NCBI RefSeq assembly: GCF_017592545.1
Contig: NZ_JAGFOA010000003.1
Span: 105,544 to 169,543, forward strand
From: Microbacterium stercoris
GTDB lineage: Bacteria; Actinomycetota; Actinomycetes; Actinomycetales; Microbacteriaceae
DNA: 64,000 bases
Direction of reading: 5' to 3'
This document shows positions 49,083 through 57,728 of the stretch, piece by piece. The notes under the pieces are model-generated. The model was given only the letters and a program-made list of their open reading frames with translations, searched no databases and was not told the origin of the DNA. How positions within the stretch are numbered: the first letter of the stretch is position 1; each line of letters starts with the position of its first letter. A program made the translations under genes and the position numbers.

Positions 49083-49150
49083 AGCAGGGTGCGTCTGCCG
49101 GGGTTGGGGGAGCGGCGAGGCTCAGGGCCCGAGTGGGTTGCGGTCAGGGC

Positions 49151-49217
49151 GTTGACTAGTCTTCCGCGGGATTACTAGTCCAGGCGGGACTAGTAATGCC
49201 GCGCGGGACTAGTCAAC
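49151..49217. repeat. ACTAGT-box palindrome, copy 2
   Basis: A 67-base inverted repeat. The outer 11 bases of each arm (GTTGACTAGTC and GACTAGTCAAC) are perfectly complementary, and the inner ATTACTAGTCC/GGGACTAGTAAT pair forms the tip. Four ACTAGT boxes are intact. The left half is identical to copy 1 for 29 bases. It lies between GntR and the methyltransferase gene, both of which point away on the minus strand. Confidence 0.88.
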
Positions 49218-49260
49218 GCCGCACGCCGAGCCCGCAGGCCCCGAACCGACCCCAGCCCAG

Positions 49261-49319
49261 CCCCGCAGGCGCGGCACCCCCGCAGGCGCGGCGCCGCCCG
49301 AGGGAGCCGGGTGGCGGGC
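49261..49319. repeat. GC-rich direct repeat flanking palindrome copy 2 (right)
   Basis: Two adjacent copies of CCCGCAGGCGCGGC and then GCCGCCCGAGG and GCCGGGTGGCG, matching the left flank. It ends at the stop of the methyltransferase gene. Confidence 0.6.
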
Positions 49320-50519
49320 TCAGCCCCGGGCGACGCGGTCGGCGAGCACCGCGATGCGCTTGCCGTTCACGCGGGTGACGAGCAGCGTCGCCGCCTCGGG
49401 CCCCTTGAGGCCGAGCTTCTTGCGGAACGTCGCGGGGTCGATGTCGACGCCGCGCTTCTTGATCTCCAGCGTGCCGATCCCCCGCGCCTTCAGCGCCTTC
49501 GCGAGAGGCTTCGGATCGGCCGGCAGCACCTCGCGCACGCGGAACGACGACACGAACGGGCTCGTCAGCTCGGCATCGCCGGTCAGGTAGGCGATGCCCG
49601 GCGCCACAGGCCCGGCACCGAGCGCACGGGCCACGTCGCCCACGAGGCGCGCGCGGATGACCGCTCCCTCGGGCTCGTGGATGAACGCGCCGAGCTCGCG
49701 GGCGGGCTCGTCCTCGCTGTCGGCCGGTGCGGTGAGCTCGTGTGCCGAGTCTCCCCGCAGGATCAGAGCGGATCGTGCGACACCCTCGCGCGCGAGGGAT
49801 CCGGTCCAGACGACGAGCTCGACGGTCGAGCCGTCGACGCTGATCCACTGCGTCTCCACTCCCGGGCCCGACGGGAGCGCGTCGCGGTCGTGCGCGGGGC
49901 CGAGCTTCACTCCGCCGGGAAGGCGCTGCGTGAGCGCGAACACCCAGTCGAGCGGCGGGGAGTAATCGGCGGCGCCCACGCGCGAGGTCTCACCGTGGCC
50001 GGCGGTGCGGCGGGCGGGATCGAGCCACACGGCGTCGACGTCGTCGAGCTCCACGTCCTGCGCCAGGGCCGAGCGCACCTCGGCCGCGTCGCCGAACGGC
50101 GCGAGGTTGTATGCGGCCAGGGCCGCGGTGACCGGATCGGCGTCGACCGCCCGCACGCGCATGCCCATCGCCGCGAACGCGAGCGCGTCGCCGCCGATGC
50201 CGCAGCCGAGATCCGCGACCAGGGTGATCCCCGCCGCCGCGAACCGGCCGGCGTGGTGCGCCGAGACGCTCATGCGGGTGGCCTGCTCGAGGCCTGCGCG
50301 GGTGAAGAGCATGCGCTCGGCGAAGGGTCCGAACTTCGCGGCCGCCCGCTCGCGCAGGCGGGCCTGCCCGACGACCGCCGACACCAGCTCGGGCGAGTGC
50401 CCCGCGGCACGCAGCTGCGACACGAGCCGCGTCACGTCGCCCGTGGGCTGGGCGGCGACGGCGTCGAGCAGCGCGAGCCCCTCGCGGGTGAGCAGGGCGT
50501 CGAGCTCGGATGACTCCAT
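49320..50519 (-). CDS. Class I SAM-dependent methyltransferase with THUMP-like tail
   Basis: 399-residue protein. Residues about 95-230 form a Rossmann methyltransferase: VADLGCGIGGDALAFAAMG (motif I), RAVDADPVT (motif II) and AVWLDPARRTAG (motif IV, DPxR in place of DPPY). The last 120 residues match the THUMP-like domain found with this family (LKALKARGIGTLEIKKRGVDIDPATFRKKLGLKG). Family members are believed to modify RNA; the target base is not known. Both ATG and position suit the family. It is divergent from groES across a 150-base regulatory region. Confidence 0.85.
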   Translation of the reverse strand: MESSELDALLTREGLALLDAVAAQPTGDVTRLVSQLRAAGHSPELVSAVVGQARLRERAAAKFGPFAERMLFTRAGLEQATRMSVSAHHAGRFAAAGITLVADLGCGIGGDALAFAAMGMRVRAVDADPVTAALAAYNLAPFGDAAEVRSALAQDVELDDVDAVWLDPARRTAGHGETSRVGAADYSPPLDWVFALTQRLPGGVKLGPAHDRDALPSGPGVETQWISVDGSTVELVVWTGSLAREGVARSALILRGDSAHELTAPADSEDEPARELGAFIHEPEGAVIRARLVGDVARALGAGPVAPGIAYLTGDAELTSPFVSSFRVREVLPADPKPLAKALKARGIGTLEIKKRGVDIDPATFRKKLGLKGPEAATLLVTRVNGKRIAVLADRVARG

Positions 50520-50565
50520 TCATCCAGCGTAGGCGGGCGGCGACGGTGACCCCGGATGACGTCGG

Positions 50566-50592
50566 CTGGCACTCGCGTTGCGTGAGTGCCAG
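50566..50592. promoter_or_regulatory. CIRCE operator, distal
   Basis: CTGGCACTC, nine bases, GAGTGCCAG: a perfect palindrome with the CIRCE layout (consensus TTAGCACTC-N9-GAGTGCTAA). It covers the -35 region of groES and should bind HrcA. Confidence 0.85.
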
Positions 50593-50607
50593 AAACCCTC
50601 CTACACT
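50578..50607 (+). promoter_or_regulatory. groES promoter
   Basis: TTGCGT and TACACT are 18 bases apart between the two CIRCE elements. The -35 lies within the distal CIRCE. Confidence 0.65.
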
Positions 50608-50612
50608 TGTGG

Positions 50613-50639
50613 TTAGCACTCGCCAGGGGTGAGTGCGAA
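50613..50639. promoter_or_regulatory. CIRCE operator, proximal
   Basis: TTAGCACTC, nine bases, GAGTGCGAA: one mismatch from the CIRCE consensus. It sits just after the -10, in the 5' leader, where HrcA blocks transcription. Confidence 0.92.
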
Positions 50640-50672
50640 CGAACTTCCCGCTAAGCAAAGAAGAGGTGAACC

Positions 50673-50969
50673 GTGTCGGTTTCCATCAAGCCGCTCGAGG
50701 ACCGCATCGTCATCAAGCAGGTCGAGGCCGAGCAGAAGACGGCCTCCGGTCTCGTCATCCCGGACACCGCGAAGGAGAAGCCCCAGGAGGGCGAGGTCGT
50801 CGCGGTCGGCCCGGGTCGCATCGACGACAACGGCAACCGCATCCCGCTCGACGTCGTCGTCGGCGACCGCGTCCTGTACTCGAAGTACGGCGGCACCGAG
50901 GTCAAGTTCGGCGGCGAGGAGTTCCTCGTGCTCTCGGCCCGCGACGTGCTCGCGGTCGTCGTTCGCTGA
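50673..50969 (+). CDS. groES: Co-chaperonin GroES
   Basis: 98-residue subunit of the heptameric lid of GroEL. It has [15 protein letters not shown] at the start, the mobile loop [20 protein letters not shown] (about 23-42) and [16 protein letters not shown]. The start is GTG with GAGGTG upstream. No groEL follows; a strong terminator and rarD come next, so GroEL must be encoded elsewhere, as is common in actinobacteria. Two CIRCE sites suggest tight HrcA control. Confidence 0.97.
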   Translation: MSVSIKPLEDRIVIKQVEAEQKTASGLVIPDTAKEKPQEGEVVAVGPGRIDDNGNRIPLDVVVGDRVLYSKYGGTEVKFGGEEFLVLSARDVLAVVVR

Positions 50970-50986
50970 CCTTCAGCACTCTTCTC

Positions 50987-51018
50987 AGAAGGCCCGGATC
51001 TGCGGATCCGGGCCTTCT
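50987..51018 (+). terminator. groES terminator
   Basis: A perfect 14-bp stem (AGAAGGCCCGGATC) with a TGCG loop, followed by GCTTT, 17 bases after the groES stop. Confidence 0.9.
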
Positions 51019-51152
51019 GCTTTCCCGCCCGTCCGCGGACGGGCGGGCGGCCCGGACGGGTCGGGCGAGCCGGGCGAGGCGGCCTCGCGCACATGGCGGT
51101 AATCCTGCGGACGATGGCAGGGCTCTCCGACCCCGCCGACGACGGGCGACCG

Positions 51153-51158
51153 TAGGCT
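51153..51158 (+). promoter_or_regulatory. Leaderless -10 box of rarD
   Basis: TAGGCT lies six bases before the GTG start, identical to the boxes of glmS and guaB3. Confidence 0.5.
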
Positions 51159-51164
51159 GGATCG

Positions 51165-52094
51165 GTGAAAAGCAGCACCGAGACCGCCGGAACCCTCTAC
51201 GCGCTCGGGGCGTACGTGCTCTGGGGCATCCTGCCCCTCTACTTCGTCTTCCTCGACCCGACGGGGCCGTGGGAGGTCGTCGCCTGGCGCGTGCTGCTCT
51301 CGCTGGTGTTCTGCGCGATCCTGCTCTGGGTGACCCGCGGCTGGCGTCGATTCTTCGTCGTGCTGAAGAACCCGCGGCTCGCCGCACTCATGGCCCTCGC
51401 CGGCGTGCTGATCTACGCCAACTGGCAGATCTTCGTCATCGCCGTGCAGGCCGACCAGGTGCTCGAGGCCAGCCTGGGGTACTTCATCAACCCGATCACC
51501 ACGGTGCTGCTCGCGGTGCTGGTGCTGCACGAGCGCCTGCGCACGCTGCAGTGGGTCGCCATCGGCATCGCCGCCGTGGCCGTGCTCGTGATCATCTTCG
51601 CCGTGGGGCAGGTGCCCTGGTACGCGCTCGGGCTGACCGCCAGCTTCGGCGTCTACGGGCTCGTCAAGAAGCAGGTCGGCGGCGTCGTCGACGCCACCAG
51701 CGGCCTCGCGCTGGAGACCCTGTGGCTCGCGCCGATCGCCGTTGTGCAGCTGATCGTCGTCGCCCTCACCACGGGGCTCACGCTCGGCACGGCGGGCGTC
51801 GGCCACACGCTTCTGCTGCTGTCGGCGGGCATCGTCACCGCCGTGCCGCTGCTGCTGTTCGCCGCGGGCGCCAGCCGCGTGCCGCTCAGCGTGATCGGCA
51901 TGCTGCAGTTCGCCGGGCCCATCCTGCAGTTCATCGTCGGCGTCGTCATCCTGCATGAGGAGATGCCGTTCGCCCGCTGGGTCGGCTTCGGCATCGTCTG
52001 GATCGCGTGCACTCTGCTCACGATCGACCAGGTGCGGCACGCACGCCGCACCCGCGCCGCGGCCGCCGCTGCCGTGGTGCCCGTCGGAGCCTGA
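51165..52094 (+). CDS. rarD: RarD/EamA family transporter
   Basis: Ten-helix DMT-superfamily protein, 309 residues. YALGAYVLWGILPLYFVFL opens it, and EVVAWRVLLSLVF, GVLIYANWQIFVIAVQ and EASLGYFINPITTVLLAVLVLHERL are RarD marks. RarD was named for chloramphenicol sensitivity in Pseudomonas; the transported substrate is not known. GTG is preferred because of the leaderless box. It is transcribed alone. After the stop comes a GGATC-rich stretch with no gene. Confidence 0.88.
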   Translation: MKSSTETAGTLYALGAYVLWGILPLYFVFLDPTGPWEVVAWRVLLSLVFCAILLWVTRGWRRFFVVLKNPRLAALMALAGVLIYANWQIFVIAVQADQVLEASLGYFINPITTVLLAVLVLHERLRTLQWVAIGIAAVAVLVIIFAVGQVPWYALGLTASFGVYGLVKKQVGGVVDATSGLALETLWLAPIAVVQLIVVALTTGLTLGTAGVGHTLLLLSAGIVTAVPLLLFAAGASRVPLSVIGMLQFAGPILQFIVGVVILHEEMPFARWVGFGIVWIACTLLTIDQVRHARRTRAAAAAAVVPVGA

Positions 52095-52379
52095 TCCGCG
52101 GATCGGATCGGATCGGACCGCATCGGGACCGGATCCGCGCGTCGGAACGGATCCGGATCCGCGCGAAAAGTCACGCGATGGTCACGTTGCGTGGCTGATT
52201 GTGCAGATCCGTAACGATCTGGTCGCGAAGTGCTGTGCAGTCTGCTCACAACGGCCGAAAGGCACCGCGAACGAAACATTCGCCAGGTAGCTTGTCTTCA
52301 TCACCCGCGGCACCGTCGACGCTTCCCGAGGTCGGCAACCAGTCCCTGCTCCGCGGGTCCTGACGAAAGGAAGAACCAC

Positions 52380-53657
52380 ATGGTTCGCTCCAAGAAGCTG
52401 ATCGGCGCGGTGGCCCTGGGCGCCGTCGCCGCTCTGGCACTCGCCGGCTGCTCTGCCGGTGGCACCGAGAAGCCCGCCGAGAGCACCGGCAAGCCTGCCG
52501 GTGGCGAGGACCTCGCGCTCAAGGTCGGCATGCTGGCGCCGAGCTCCGGCTCGCTCGCCTTCCTCGGCCCGCCGCAGATCCTCGGTGTGCAGTACGCGCA
52601 GTCGCTCATCAACGAGTACGCGGAGAAGACCGGTCTCGACGTCGAGCTCGTGCTCGGCGACGAGGGCGACACCAACAACAAGGCCTACGAGACCGAGCTG
52701 CCCAAGATCATGGGCGAGGACGTCAGCGCCCTCATCGGTGCGGCCTCGTCGGGTGTCTCGAAGCAGATCATCGACACCGTCACGGGTGCCGGCATCGTGC
52801 AGATCTCGACCTCGAACACGGGTGCGTTCTTCACCGACTACGACGACGGCGGAATGTACTTCCGCACCGCTCCGTCCGACGTGCTGCAGGGCGACGTGCT
52901 CGGCAACTTCATCGCCGAGGAGGGCGTGAAGACGCTCGGACTCCTCGTCATGAACGACGACTACGGCAACGGTCTCGCCGGCTTCATCAAGGAGTCCTTC
53001 GAGGCCGCCGGTGGCGAGGTCGTCGCCGAGTCGTCCTTCAACGTGGGCGACACGTCGTTCGACGCCCAGGTCTCCGAGGTGCTCGCGGCGAACCCCGAGG
53101 CGGTTGCGATCGTCTCGTTCGCCGAGGCCGCCACGATCATCCCGGCGCTCAACGAGAAGGGCTTCGACCCGGCCAACCTGTACCTCGTCGACGGCAACGT
53201 CGCCGACTACTCGGACGCCGGTGACAACCCGCTGAGCCCGGGCGTCATGACCGGCGCCAAGGGCACCTACCCGGGCCCGACGCCCGAGCAGGTCGCCGCG
53301 TTCAACGAGAAGCTCAAGGCGTTCGCGACCGAGCAGGGCGAGGACCTCACGGCCTTCACCTACGGTCCCGAGGCGTTCGACGCCATGACGGTCATCGCGC
53401 TCGCGTCGCTGGCCGCCGGCTCGACCGACGGCGAGGCCATCGCCGGCAAGCTGCGTGAGATCTCGGGTGGCGAGGGCGACGGCGAGAAGTGCGACTCGTT
53501 CGCCGCGTGCGCCGACCTCCTTCTCGAGGGCAAGACCATCGACTACGACGGCGCCTCCTCGGAGATCAAGTTCGACGAGAACGGCGACCCGGAGGGTGGC
53601 TACATCAACATCTACGAGTACGGCGAGGACAACACCTACGCCCCGTTCGAGGGCTGA
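52380..53657 (+). CDS. livK: Branched-chain amino acid-type ABC transporter binding lipoprotein
   Basis: Type I periplasmic-binding-fold lipoprotein, 425 residues. The signal peptide ends with the lipobox LALAGC at about residue 24, so the mature protein is lipid-anchored outside. KVGMLAPSSGSLAFLGPP starts the binding domain and contains the ligand-binding Ser/Thr segment; ALIGAASSGVSKQI and NDDYGNGLAGFIKE are typical LivJ/K regions. ATG has AAAGGA upstream. It faces livHMGF on the other strand across the repeat region and is surely its partner. The real ligand may be an amino acid, urea or a related solute. Confidence 0.92.
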   Translation: MVRSKKLIGAVALGAVAALALAGCSAGGTEKPAESTGKPAGGEDLALKVGMLAPSSGSLAFLGPPQILGVQYAQSLINEYAEKTGLDVELVLGDEGDTNNKAYETELPKIMGEDVSALIGAASSGVSKQIIDTVTGAGIVQISTSNTGAFFTDYDDGGMYFRTAPSDVLQGDVLGNFIAEEGVKTLGLLVMNDDYGNGLAGFIKESFEAAGGEVVAESSFNVGDTSFDAQVSEVLAANPEAVAIVSFAEAATIIPALNEKGFDPANLYLVDGNVADYSDAGDNPLSPGVMTGAKGTYPGPTPEQVAAFNEKLKAFATEQGEDLTAFTYGPEAFDAMTVIALASLAAGSTDGEAIAGKLREISGGEGDGEKCDSFAACADLLLEGKTIDYDGASSEIKFDENGDPEGGYINIYEYGEDNTYAPFEG

Positions 53658-53675
53658 CCTCAGCTCCGCTCCCGC

Positions 53676-53707
53676 AGCGCCCCGTCTCCTCCCGGAGGCG
53701 GGGCGCT
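53676..53707 (+). terminator. livK terminator
   Basis: A 14-bp stem with one G-T wobble (AGCGCCCCG arm) closes on a TCCC loop 18 bases after the livK stop. Confidence 0.85.
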
Positions 53708-53739
53708 GCTGCGTCTCCCGGGGGGCTGGTGCCCGGAAC

Positions 53740-54226
53740 GGGAGGGGATCTCGCGCACGGAGGGTGAGGATCCGGATCCTGGTCCTCCCGTTGCGGGATG
53801 TCCTCCGGTTGTGGGTGGGTGCGGAATCCGGGGCGTGCGGGTTGGGAGGAGATCTCGCGGCCGGAGGGTGGGGATCCGGGATCGGGCCCTCCTGGTGCGG
53901 GATGTCCTCCCGTTGCGGGGGGCTGCGGAATCCCGCCTGGGCGGCTTGGGAGGGGATCTCGCAGGCGGAGGGCCGGGATCCGGATTTGAGCCCTCCCGTT
54001 CGGGGATGCCCTCCGGTTGCGGGTGGCTGCGGGATCCGGGGCGTGCGTCTTGGGAGGGGATCTCGCGGCCGGAGGGTGGGGATCCGGGATCGGGCCCGCC
54101 CGTTCGGGGATGCCCTCCGGTTGCGGGTGCGGAATCCGGGGCGTGCGGCTTAGGAGGGGATCTCGCGGCCGGAGGGTGGGGATCCGGGATCGGGCCTCCC
54201 GGTGCGGGATGTCCTCCCGTTGCGGG
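53740..54226. repeat. Repeat array 1: five 104-base structured units
   Basis: Five same-orientation units begin at 53740, 53844, 53948, 54052 and 54153 (steps 104, 104, 104, 101). Each opens with GGGAGGGGATCTCGC, has GGAGGGTGGGGATCCGG in the middle and GCGGGATGTCCTCC near the end. Opening and closing arms are near complements, so each unit can fold into a hairpin with a smaller GGAGGG/CCCTCC stem inside. The rest of each unit holds GCGGAATCCGGGGCGTGCGG. Open frames in it are by-products of the absence of stops. The last unit touches the stop of the DUF559 gene. Confidence 0.9.
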
Positions 54227-55066
54227 TCAGGATGCGCGGGCGAGGTGACGGCCCTGGGCGACGGCGAGGGTGATGAGCTCCTGCACGTGGGGCCAGTCGT
54301 CGAAGAGCTGCCAATATCCGATCCGGATCACGTGATAGCCCGCGAGCATCAGGCGCAGGTCGTGCTCGTTGTCGATGAGGCGCTGCCGGTCGACGTGGGT
54401 GGCTCCGTCGATCTGGATCACCAGTCGGTCGCCGATCAGCAGATCGACCGGATGCCCGCAGAGCCACACCTGGCGTCGCATCGAGAGCTTCAGCGCGGCC
54501 TGCAGCCATCGCAGCCGCGTGGTGAGCACGGATTCTGTGCCCTGTCCGGCGAAGGGCTTCGCATCGGCGAGGACACGTCTTGCCGCAGGGCCGAGGGGCA
54601 GCTCGCGCATCGCGTCACGATCGAAGAGCTGAAGGCGCATCGCCGACTCCCATATCGCGATGGACTCCTCGTACGGCCGGCACTCGGCGACGATCGCCAG
54701 TACGTTCTCGATCGGATCCGCCGGCGCGCCGTCGCCGCGGGGCACGAGCGGCTTGCGCCAATGCACACGCGCATCGATCGCGCGGGTATGGCCGCTGTGC
54801 GGTGACGCCGCGACGTGCAGTTCGTCGGTCATCGACCACAGCCCGCGACGCTTGGCTTCGGTCACGCATGTCAGATAGACGCCGTTCTTCACCGCCTCGA
54901 GCACCTGCGCGTCGGCATCCGGCAGGGCGAGCCACCCATGTCGCGGCCGCGTTGCCTCGCCAGCCTTCACCGCCTTGCGAATCGCATGGTCGCCGACGCC
55001 CCACTCGGTCAGCGCCCTGATGCGAGAGACGCCGCCGGCCGCTCGGAGGATCCCCGTGATGTCCAT
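54227..55066 (-). CDS. DUF559/VSR-like predicted nuclease with AbiEi-like N-terminus
   Basis: 279-residue protein. The N-terminal 45 residues (GILRAAGGVSRIRALTEWGVGDHAIRKAV) form a winged helix of the AbiEi_4 type. The C-terminal part, about 185-275, matches the DUF559 PD-(D/E)xK fold: GTESVLTTRLRW (Glu), GHPVDLLIGDRLVIQIDG (core Asp and Q-x-D), and VIRIGYWQLFDDW. Nuclease activity is inferred from the motif. The gene has neither a partner gene nor any neighbour apart from the repeat arrays, which begin at its stop and 118 bases before its ATG. Such single genes are frequent in actinobacteria, function unproven. Confidence 0.8.
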   Translation of the reverse strand: MDITGILRAAGGVSRIRALTEWGVGDHAIRKAVKAGEATRPRHGWLALPDADAQVLEAVKNGVYLTCVTEAKRRGLWSMTDELHVAASPHSGHTRAIDARVHWRKPLVPRGDGAPADPIENVLAIVAECRPYEESIAIWESAMRLQLFDRDAMRELPLGPAARRVLADAKPFAGQGTESVLTTRLRWLQAALKLSMRRQVWLCGHPVDLLIGDRLVIQIDGATHVDRQRLIDNEHDLRLMLAGYHVIRIGYWQLFDDWPHVQELITLAVAQGRHLARAS

Positions 55067-55183
55067 GCCTGCCAGGATGTCGCGTCCGCGACGCCTGGAA
55101 CCCTCCTGCGCCGATCCGGGGATGGAGCCACGGAATCTCCGGGCCTGTGGACGAGTGGCGGCCGTATCCGGGGCGGCGCCAGT

Positions 55184-55775
55184 GGGAGGGGATCTCGCGG
55201 GTGGAGGGTGGGGATCCGGGGTTGGGTCCTCCCGGTGCGGGATGTCCTCCGGTTGCGTGGTGCGGCGCCGACTCAGCGGCGCCGGTTGCGTGGCTGAGCG
55301 TGGGACCCGGGCGTGCGGGATGGGAGGGGATCTCGCGGGCGGAGGGTGGGGATCCGGGGTTGGGTCCTCCCGGTGCGGGATGTCCTCCGGTTGCCTGGTG
55401 CGGCGCCGACCCAGCGGCGCCGGTTGCGTGGCTGAGCGTGGGACCCGGGCGTGCGGGAGGGGAGGGGATCTCGCGGGTGGAGGGTGGGGATCCGGATCCT
55501 GGTCCTCCCGTCGCGGGACGTCCTCCGGCTGTGGGTGCCGCGCCGCTCAGGCGGCTCCGGTTGCGGGGCTGAGCGCGGGACCCGGGTGTGCCGGACGGGA
55601 GGGGATCTCGCGGGTGGAGGGTGGGGATCCGGGGTTGGGTCCTCCCGGTGCGGGATGTCCTCCGGTTGCGGGGTAGCGTGCCGGATCGGGCGTGCGGGGT
55701 GGGAGGGGATCTCGCGGGTGGAGGGTGGGGATCCGGATCCTGGTCCTCCCGTCGCGGGATGTCCTCCGGATCCGG
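55184..55775. repeat. Repeat array 2: five units of 138 or 104 bases
   Basis: Units begin at 55184, 55322, 55460, 55597 and 55701 (steps 138, 138, 137, 104). The core is the same as in array 1 (GGGAGGGGATCTCGCGGGTG, GGATCCGG, GGTCCTCCCG, GCGGGATGTCCTCC). The three longer units carry a 34-base insert with CGGCGCCG palindromes and GGTTGCGTGGCTGAGCG. All units point the same way as in array 1, on the other side of the DUF559 gene. No gene is supported here. Confidence 0.9.
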
Positions 55776-55885
55776 GCCCGCCCGCCGCACCCCCGCCGCA
55801 CCCGGCCCGCCCCCGCGCCCCCCGCCGCGCCCGGCACCCCGCGCCCCCGCGCCCCCGCCGCCCCGCGCCCGCGCCCCCGCGGCGT
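55776..55885. other. C-rich, G-poor low-complexity spacer
   Basis: About 110 bases of almost pure CCCGCGCC-type sequence follow array 2 and lead to the livF terminator. No gene or clear signal is seen. Confidence 0.6.
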
Positions 55886-55892
55886 CAACGCA

Positions 55893-55922
55893 GAAGGCCC
55901 CCGGCAGCAGCCGGGGGCCTTC
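55893..55922 (-). terminator. livF terminator
   Basis: A perfect 13-bp stem (GAAGGCCCCCGGC) with a four-base loop lies 11 bases beyond the livF stop on the minus strand. Confidence 0.9.
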
Positions 55923-55932
55923 GGGGCGCGGA

Positions 55933-56672
<740 letters not shown>

Positions 56673-56676
<4 letters not shown>

Positions 56677-57728
56677 TGGTCCGTCTCCTTCTGGTCCGCG
56701 GTGCCGGATGAAGCCCCGCCGGATGCCGCCCCGCCGGATGCCGCAGGAGCATCCGTGCCGTCGAGCTCGGCCGACGCCTCGGCCTCGATCACGGCGATGT
56801 CCGCCGCGGCGGAGGCCTGGGCGTCGGTGGTGGGGTCGGCGTCCACGATCGCGACGCGGCCGGTGACGACGCCGAGGTCGAGCTCCTGGTGAGCGCCGAG
56901 GTAGGCGTCGACCACCGCGGGGTTGCGCATGACCTCGTCGGGCGCGCCCTCGGCGACCACCCGTCCCTCGGCCATCACGATCACCCAGTCGGCGATGTGG
57001 CGCACCATGTGCATGTCGTGCTCGACGAAGAGCACGGTCATGCCGTTGTCCTTCAGATCCAGGATGTGGTCGAGCAGCGACTGCGTGAGCGCCGGGTTGA
57101 CGCCCGCCATGGGCTCGTCGAGCATCACGAGCGTCGGGTCGGTCATCAGCGCGCGCGCCATCTCGAGCAGCTTCTTCTGGCCACCCGACATGCCCGCGGC
57201 GAGGTCGTCGCGCTTCTTGTCGAGCTTGAACTTCACCAGCAGCTCGTCCGCGCGCGCCTCGATCTCGCGATCCTGCTTCTTCCACAGGCCCGGGATGAGG
57301 CTGTGCCAGAAGCGCTCGCCGGTCTGGCCGGTCTGCCCGAGCTTCATGTTGTCCATGACGCTGAGGCGCCCGAGGGCCTTGGTGAGCTGGAAGGTGCGGA
57401 TGAGACCCATGCGGGCGACCTTGTGGGCCGGCACGTTCGCGAGATCCGTGCCGTCGAACGACCAGGATCCGGCGTCCGGCTTGTCGAAGCCGGTCAGCAG
57501 GTTGAACAGGGTCGTCTTGCCCGCGCCGTTCGGACCGATGAGGGCCGTGATGGCGCCGCGGGGGATCTCGAGGTGCTCGACGTCGACCGCCGTGAGGCCG
57601 CCGAACGTGCGCTTGACGCCGTCGGCGACGATGATCGGATCCGTCTTCGCGCAGCCGGCCGCGGCCTCGCCGACATGCAGACCCGTGGACTTGGGACGGG
57701 CGACGGGCGCCTCGAACTCACCGGACAA
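56673..57728 (-). CDS. livG: Branched-chain amino acid ABC transporter ATPase LivG, extended
   Basis: First ATPase of the importer, 351 residues. Walker A IGPNGAGKTTLFNLL, LIRTFQLTKALGRLSVMDNM, signature MSGGQKKLLEMARAL and VMLDEPMAGVNP are followed by FVEHDMHMVRHIADWVIVM, the LivG form. The normal protein ends around residue 280 (VVDAYLGAHQELD); about 70 further residues are acidic and Ala/Gly/Ser-rich (AIVDADPTTDAQASAAADI; GGAASGGASSGTADQ) and probably disordered. The start is TTG, set by AAGGAG seven bases before it inside livM, so it overlaps that gene by 11 bases. Confidence 0.93.

Noticed and set aside
54227..55066. A type IV AbiE toxin-antitoxin system
   Set aside because: Only the winged-helix start resembles AbiEi. 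There is no AbiEii nucleotidyltransferase gene beside it, and the C-terminus is DUF559-like.
54615..55790. Minus-strand open frame of 391 codons over array 2 and the DUF559 gene
   Set aside because: It is out of frame with the DUF559 gene and its repeats reflect only the DNA array; no coding signal.
55776..55885. A small Pro/Ala-rich gene in the C-rich stretch
   Set aside because: No start with a ribosome site and no stop pattern; low-complexity sequence only.
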